A program made the position numbers and the translations under genes. Below the pieces are notes generated by a model, which had not been told where the DNA came from, searched no databases, and saw only the letters and a program-made list of their open reading frames with translations. Shown here in pieces: positions 52,289 to 55,402 of a DNA stretch of 55,402 bases; position 1 is the first letter of the stretch, and every line of letters starts with the position of its first letter. Source of the DNA: CAZUWH01 sp964624075 (lineage in GTDB: Bacteria > Pseudomonadota > Alphaproteobacteria > Rhodospirillales > Rhodospirillaceae); contig CAZUWH010000016.1 of NCBI GenBank assembly GCA_964624075.1, positions 1-55,402 on the forward strand. Direction: 5' to 3'.

Positions 52289-54112
52289 ATGAGCAACGCC
52301 AGCCCTTTCGCCAACGCGGCACCGTCTTCGCTGGTGCCCTATCGTGTTCTGGCCCGCAAATACCGCCCCACCACTTTTGCCGATCTGATCGGACAGGATG
52401 TCGTGGTGCGAACGCTCGTCCATGCCATCCAGTCGGGCCGTATCGCCCATGCCTACGTGCTGAGTGGCGTGCGTGGCGTGGGCAAGACTACCACGGCTCG
52501 TATCCTGGCGCGTGCCCTGAACTGTACCGGGCCGGATGGAACCTGGGGACCGACCGTCACCCCATGCGGGGTATGCGAACATTGCCAGGCCATCGCCGCC
52601 GACCGTCACATCGATGTGCTGGAGATGGACGCCGCCAGTCGTACCGGCGTCAACGACATTCGCGAGATGATCGAGGGCGTGCGTTATCGTCCGACCCATG
52701 CCCGCTCCAAGGTCTATATCATCGACGAAGTCCATATGCTCTCCAACCAGGCGTTCAATGCCCTGTTGAAGACCCTGGAGGAACCGCCTGAGCATGTGAA
52801 GTTCATCTTTGCCACGACCGAGATCCGGAAAGTGCCGGTGACGGTCCTGTCACGGTGCCAGCGATTCGATCTGCGGCGGGTGGACATGGAAACACTTGCC
52901 CGTCACTTCGGTCGCATTGCCGCAGCCGAAGGAATGACGGTCGAGCCGGAAGCGCTGCGGCTGATTGTCCGGGCCGCGGATGGTTCGGTGCGTGATGGCC
53001 TGTCGCTTCTCGATCAAGCCATGGCGCGTGCCGCCGTTGCCGCGCCTGTTGTTGGCCCTCCCTCCGTTGCCGGAACCACCGGCCCCTTGGCCGCGGCAAC
53101 GGTGAGCGCTGCTGACGTCCAGGACATGTTGGGACTCGCCGACCGTACCCAGGTCTTCGACCTTGTGGACACCTTACTGCAGGGTGATGCACGCACGGCC
53201 CTTGCCCTTTTCGCAGGACAATACGAAGCCGGCGCTGATCCGTTGTTGATCATGCAGGACATGCTTGAGCTGATTCATTGGCTCACCCGGCTCAAAGTGG
53301 TGCCCGGCTCGACCAACGACCCGGCCGCGCCAGAAGCCGAACGAAGCCGTGGCCGGGTGATGGCCGAAAAGCTGTCCATGGCCGTCCTGACGCGGATGTG
53401 GCAGATGCTGTTGAAAGCCGTGGGCGAAGTGCGCACGGCACCTTCCCCCCTTCAGGCCGCCGAGATGGCCCTGGTTCGATTCGCCTACGCCGCCGACCTG
53501 CCCACCCCGGCTGAGGTGGTAGCTCGCGCCGGCACCACGGCGTCCGCCGGCAACGCCGTATCGCTCCGGCCGGCCGCGCCACCGCAAGGAACCACCCCTT
53601 CTTCCCCCCCTTCCCCAGGCGTTCCTCCTGCCGGCCCGAATTCGTTCGCCGACGTCGTGGCGCTGTGCCGGACGAAGGGGGAGATGATGCTCTCAATCAC
53701 CTTGACCAATCAGTTTCATCTGGTGCATTTCGAACCCGGTCGCATCACGTTCCGGCCGGCTTCCGATGCCCCGCGTGATCTGGCTCCCAGACTAGCCCGG
53801 CTGCTTGACGAATGGACGGGTCAGAAATGGGTGGTGCATGTTTCCAATGAACAGGGTGCGGCAACCCTGACTGAACAGGAGCAGGATGCCAAGGCACGGC
53901 TGATGGCCGAGATGGCAGGGCACCCGCTGGTCAAAGTGGTGCTTGAAACCTTCCCTGGCGCCGGCATTGCCAGCGCGCATCCCGCGACAGGGAACGGACC
54001 ACCCGCTTCTGCTCTTCGCACGGCAGAGAAAACAGGGGCGGCGGAAGATGAAGAAGCTGCCGAAGAGCTCTACGAAGACCCCATGATCGAGGAAGAGGAT
54101 GACCTGTCATGA
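52289..54112 (+). CDS. dnaX: DNA polymerase III subunit gamma/tau
   Basis: Clamp-loader ATPase (607 aa). VLARKYRPTTFADLIGQD at the N-terminus, Walker A GVRGVGKTTTARI, a zinc module ending CGVCEHCQ, YIIDEVHMLS, and sensor TVLSRCQRFDLR. The C-terminal part is the tau-like extension with a low-complexity linker (PPQGTTPSSPPSPGVPPAGP) and an acidic end (EDEEAAEELYEDPMIEEEDD). The stop overlaps ybaB by 4 bp, forming a dnaX-ybaB-recR operon. I did not find a convincing programmed-frameshift slip site. Confidence 0.94.
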   Translation: MSNASPFANAAPSSLVPYRVLARKYRPTTFADLIGQDVVVRTLVHAIQSGRIAHAYVLSGVRGVGKTTTARILARALNCTGPDGTWGPTVTPCGVCEHCQAIAADRHIDVLEMDAASRTGVNDIREMIEGVRYRPTHARSKVYIIDEVHMLSNQAFNALLKTLEEPPEHVKFIFATTEIRKVPVTVLSRCQRFDLRRVDMETLARHFGRIAAAEGMTVEPEALRLIVRAADGSVRDGLSLLDQAMARAAVAAPVVGPPSVAGTTGPLAAATVSAADVQDMLGLADRTQVFDLVDTLLQGDARTALALFAGQYEAGADPLLIMQDMLELIHWLTRLKVVPGSTNDPAAPEAERSRGRVMAEKLSMAVLTRMWQMLLKAVGEVRTAPSPLQAAEMALVRFAYAADLPTPAEVVARAGTTASAGNAVSLRPAAPPQGTTPSSPPSPGVPPAGPNSFADVVALCRTKGEMMLSITLTNQFHLVHFEPGRITFRPASDAPRDLAPRLARLLDEWTGQKWVVHVSNEQGAATLTEQEQDAKARLMAEMAGHPLVKVVLETFPGAGIASAHPATGNGPPASALRTAEKTGAAEDEEAAEELYEDPMIEEEDDLS

Positions 54113-54432
54113 AAAACCTTGGCCAGCTCATGAAGCAGGCGCAACAGATGCAGGCCAAGATGGCCGAGTTGCAGGAGCATCTCGCCCAGATGGAAATCAG
54201 CGGTCTCTCCGGTGGTGGCATGGTCCAGATGATTCTGAATGGCAAAGGTGACCTGCGCAAAGTCAGCATCGATAAAAGTCTCCTTGATCCCGATGAGATC
54301 GAAGTGCTGGAGGATCTGATCGTGGCTGCCTATACCGATGCCAAGAGCAAGGTGGAGAGCTGCATGCAGGAGGAAATGGCCAAGGTGACAGGCGGTCTGT
54401 CCCTGCCGCCCGGGCTCAAACTGCCGTTTTGA
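54109..54432 (+). CDS. ybaB: YbaB/EbfC nucleoid-associated protein
   Basis: Small dimeric DNA-binding protein (107 aa). MKQAQQMQAKMAELQEHLAQ at the N-terminus and VSIDKSLLDPDEIEVLEDLI in the core are diagnostic. The ATG overlaps the dnaX stop (ATGA). It is conserved between dnaX and recR. Confidence 0.93.
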   Translation: MKNLGQLMKQAQQMQAKMAELQEHLAQMEISGLSGGGMVQMILNGKGDLRKVSIDKSLLDPDEIEVLEDLIVAAYTDAKSKVESCMQEEMAKVTGGLSLPPGLKLPF

Positions 54433-54455
54433 GCCACACTACGTCTCTTGACGCC

Positions 54456-55052
54456 ATGGCCGGACCCGTCATTGAGCGCCTGATTCAGATACTGGCGCGC
54501 CTGCCGGGTTTGGGTCCCCGGTCGGCACGACGGATCGTGCTGGCGCTCATCAAGAAACGGACTGTGCTGCTGGAGCCGCTGGTGCAGACGCTGGCCGATG
54601 TGGCAGAGGCAGTGCGTGTGTGTTCGGTGTGCGGCAATTTCGACACGGAGGATCCTTGTGCGCTCTGTACCGATCCGCACCGGGATCCATCGATTTTGTG
54701 CGTTGTGCAGGAGGTGGCCGATCTGTGGGCTCTGGAACGGTCAGGCGTGTTCCGTGGCCGCTATCACGTACTGGGGGGTGTATTATCAGCCCTTGATGGC
54801 ATCGGACCGGAAGATCTGCGGCTGGACGCCCTGGTCGCCCGGGCGAGGGTACCCATGGTCCGTGAAGTTATTCTGGCCCTGGGGGCGACGGTTGACGGTC
54901 AGACCACCGCTTACGCCATCGCTGAACGTCTGAAAGACAGCGACGTACTTGTCTCCGGTCTGGCCCATGGGGTTCCGGTGGGCGGCGAGCTGGATTACCT
55001 CGACGATGGCACCATTCTCACCGCCTTGCGGGCACGCCGGCCCTTGTGTTAG
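54456..55052 (+). CDS. recR: Recombination protein RecR
   Basis: Gap-repair protein of the RecFOR pathway (198 aa from ATG 54456). The N-terminal helix-hairpin-helix LARLPGLGPRSARRIVLAL, zinc finger CSVCGNFDTEDPCALC and TOPRIM start CVVQEVADLWALER are clear, with GGVLSALDGIGPEDL after. A TTG at 54429 overlapping the ybaB stop would add nine residues and be translationally coupled; the ATG matches the usual N-terminus. Stop is TAG. Confidence 0.92.
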   Translation: MAGPVIERLIQILARLPGLGPRSARRIVLALIKKRTVLLEPLVQTLADVAEAVRVCSVCGNFDTEDPCALCTDPHRDPSILCVVQEVADLWALERSGVFRGRYHVLGGVLSALDGIGPEDLRLDALVARARVPMVREVILALGATVDGQTTAYAIAERLKDSDVLVSGLAHGVPVGGELDYLDDGTILTALRARRPLC

Positions 55053-55069
55053 GGGACAGGCGCACAAAA

Positions 55070-55131
55070 CCGGAGGCCAGGGAACGTGTTCCTCGCTCAC
55101 ACAGGGATGAGCCTGTTCCTCAAGCCTCCGG
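55070..55131. other. Inverted repeat between recR and carB
   Basis: CCGGAGGC at 55070-55077 and GCCTCCGG at 55124-55131 are perfect 8-bp inverted arms around 46 nt. They could form a terminator-like stem for the dnaX operon or a leader structure for carB. No other gene is seen between 55053 and 55267. Confidence 0.3.
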
Positions 55132-55267
55132 CCTGTTGCCCTGCAGCATGACGGTTTCTATGGCTTCCGTGCCGCATTCGCGGTAAACACCTTCCGCGCC
55201 GGGGAGGTGAAAGGAGCGTTTTGTTCCGCAGCCCGCCTTTCCCGTCGGAAGAGTCCGAGCTGATCCC

Positions 55268-55402
55268 ATGCCCAAACGTACTGACATTCAATCCATCCTC
55301 ATCATCGGCGCCGGTCCGATCGTCATCGGTCAGGCCTGCGAGTTCGACTACTCGGGAACCCAGGCCTGCAAGGCCCTGCGGGAAGAGGGGTACCGGGTCA
55401 TT
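55268..55402 (+). CDS. carB: Carbamoyl-phosphate synthase large subunit (5' part)
   Basis: The first 45 codons of CarB, cut by the window end. MPKRTDIQSILIIGAGPIVI and GQACEFDYSGTQACKALREE are the nearly invariant N-terminus. It makes carbamoyl phosphate for arginine and pyrimidine synthesis. carA is not immediately upstream. Confidence 0.95.
   Translation, partial: MPKRTDIQSILIIGAGPIVIGQACEFDYSGTQACKALREEGYRVI

Overview
The window looks like a chromosomal segment of an alphaproteobacterium, most likely in the Rhodospirillales. The evidence is GC-rich coding sequence, a metW-metX pair next to a chorismate mutase, hopanoid genes (hpnA, hpnC and an MlaC/HpnM-like gene), a short ProS without the editing insertion, a lolC-lolD pair, and a dnaX-ybaB-recR run. 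Genus cannot be fixed from sequence reading alone. Broken genes are frequent, so the lineage appears to be losing genes, as host-restricted or recently bottlenecked bacteria do.

Layout. 0.2-1.2 kb: two headless pseudogenes (proline iminopeptidase and a thermonuclease-like protein) meeting at one deletion scar. 1.3-20 kb: mostly intact housekeeping genes (uppP, metW, metX, chorismate mutase, hpnA, an MlaC-like gene, purH, a soluble chemoreceptor, tgt, a hydrolase, thpR, a pseudouridine synthase, a P-II regulator, htpG). These are followed by a ParB-like mobile-element scrap and a broken pcm. 19.6-25.3 kb: a sugar epimerase coupled to hpnC, then a three-gene envelope set (an OmpA-like secreted protein, a TolQ/MotA-like channel and a MotB-like protein). 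25.4-33.5 kb: a DsrC/TusE-like protein without cysteine, tex, an NsrR-like regulator, a broken uvrB, and parE.

33.7-42.7 kb is a heavily decayed prophage, nearly all on the minus strand. It holds packaging and head genes (one carrying an intein remnant), ParB-like proteins, two ParB-methyltransferases, a C5 cytosine methyltransferase that has lost its catalytic cysteine, and a PAPS-reductase-like gene. It ends beside tRNA-Ser(CGA). 43.4-47.3 kb is a decayed anti-phage cluster: the tail of a DUF1156 methylase, a phospholipase D-SNF2 helicase damaged by frameshifts, foldback palindromes and a 100-bp tandem duplication, and the first 43 codons of an AAA ATPase. 47.6-55.4 kb returns to intact core genes (proS, lolC, lolD, the SRP RNA, dnaX, ybaB, recR, start of carB), interrupted by one broken HPt-receiver protein.

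At least four families of short dispersed repeats lie between genes. Two of them have inverted ends like miniature transposable elements. Premature stops in the decayed regions are overwhelmingly TAG. No CRISPR array, intact insertion sequence or rRNA gene was seen.
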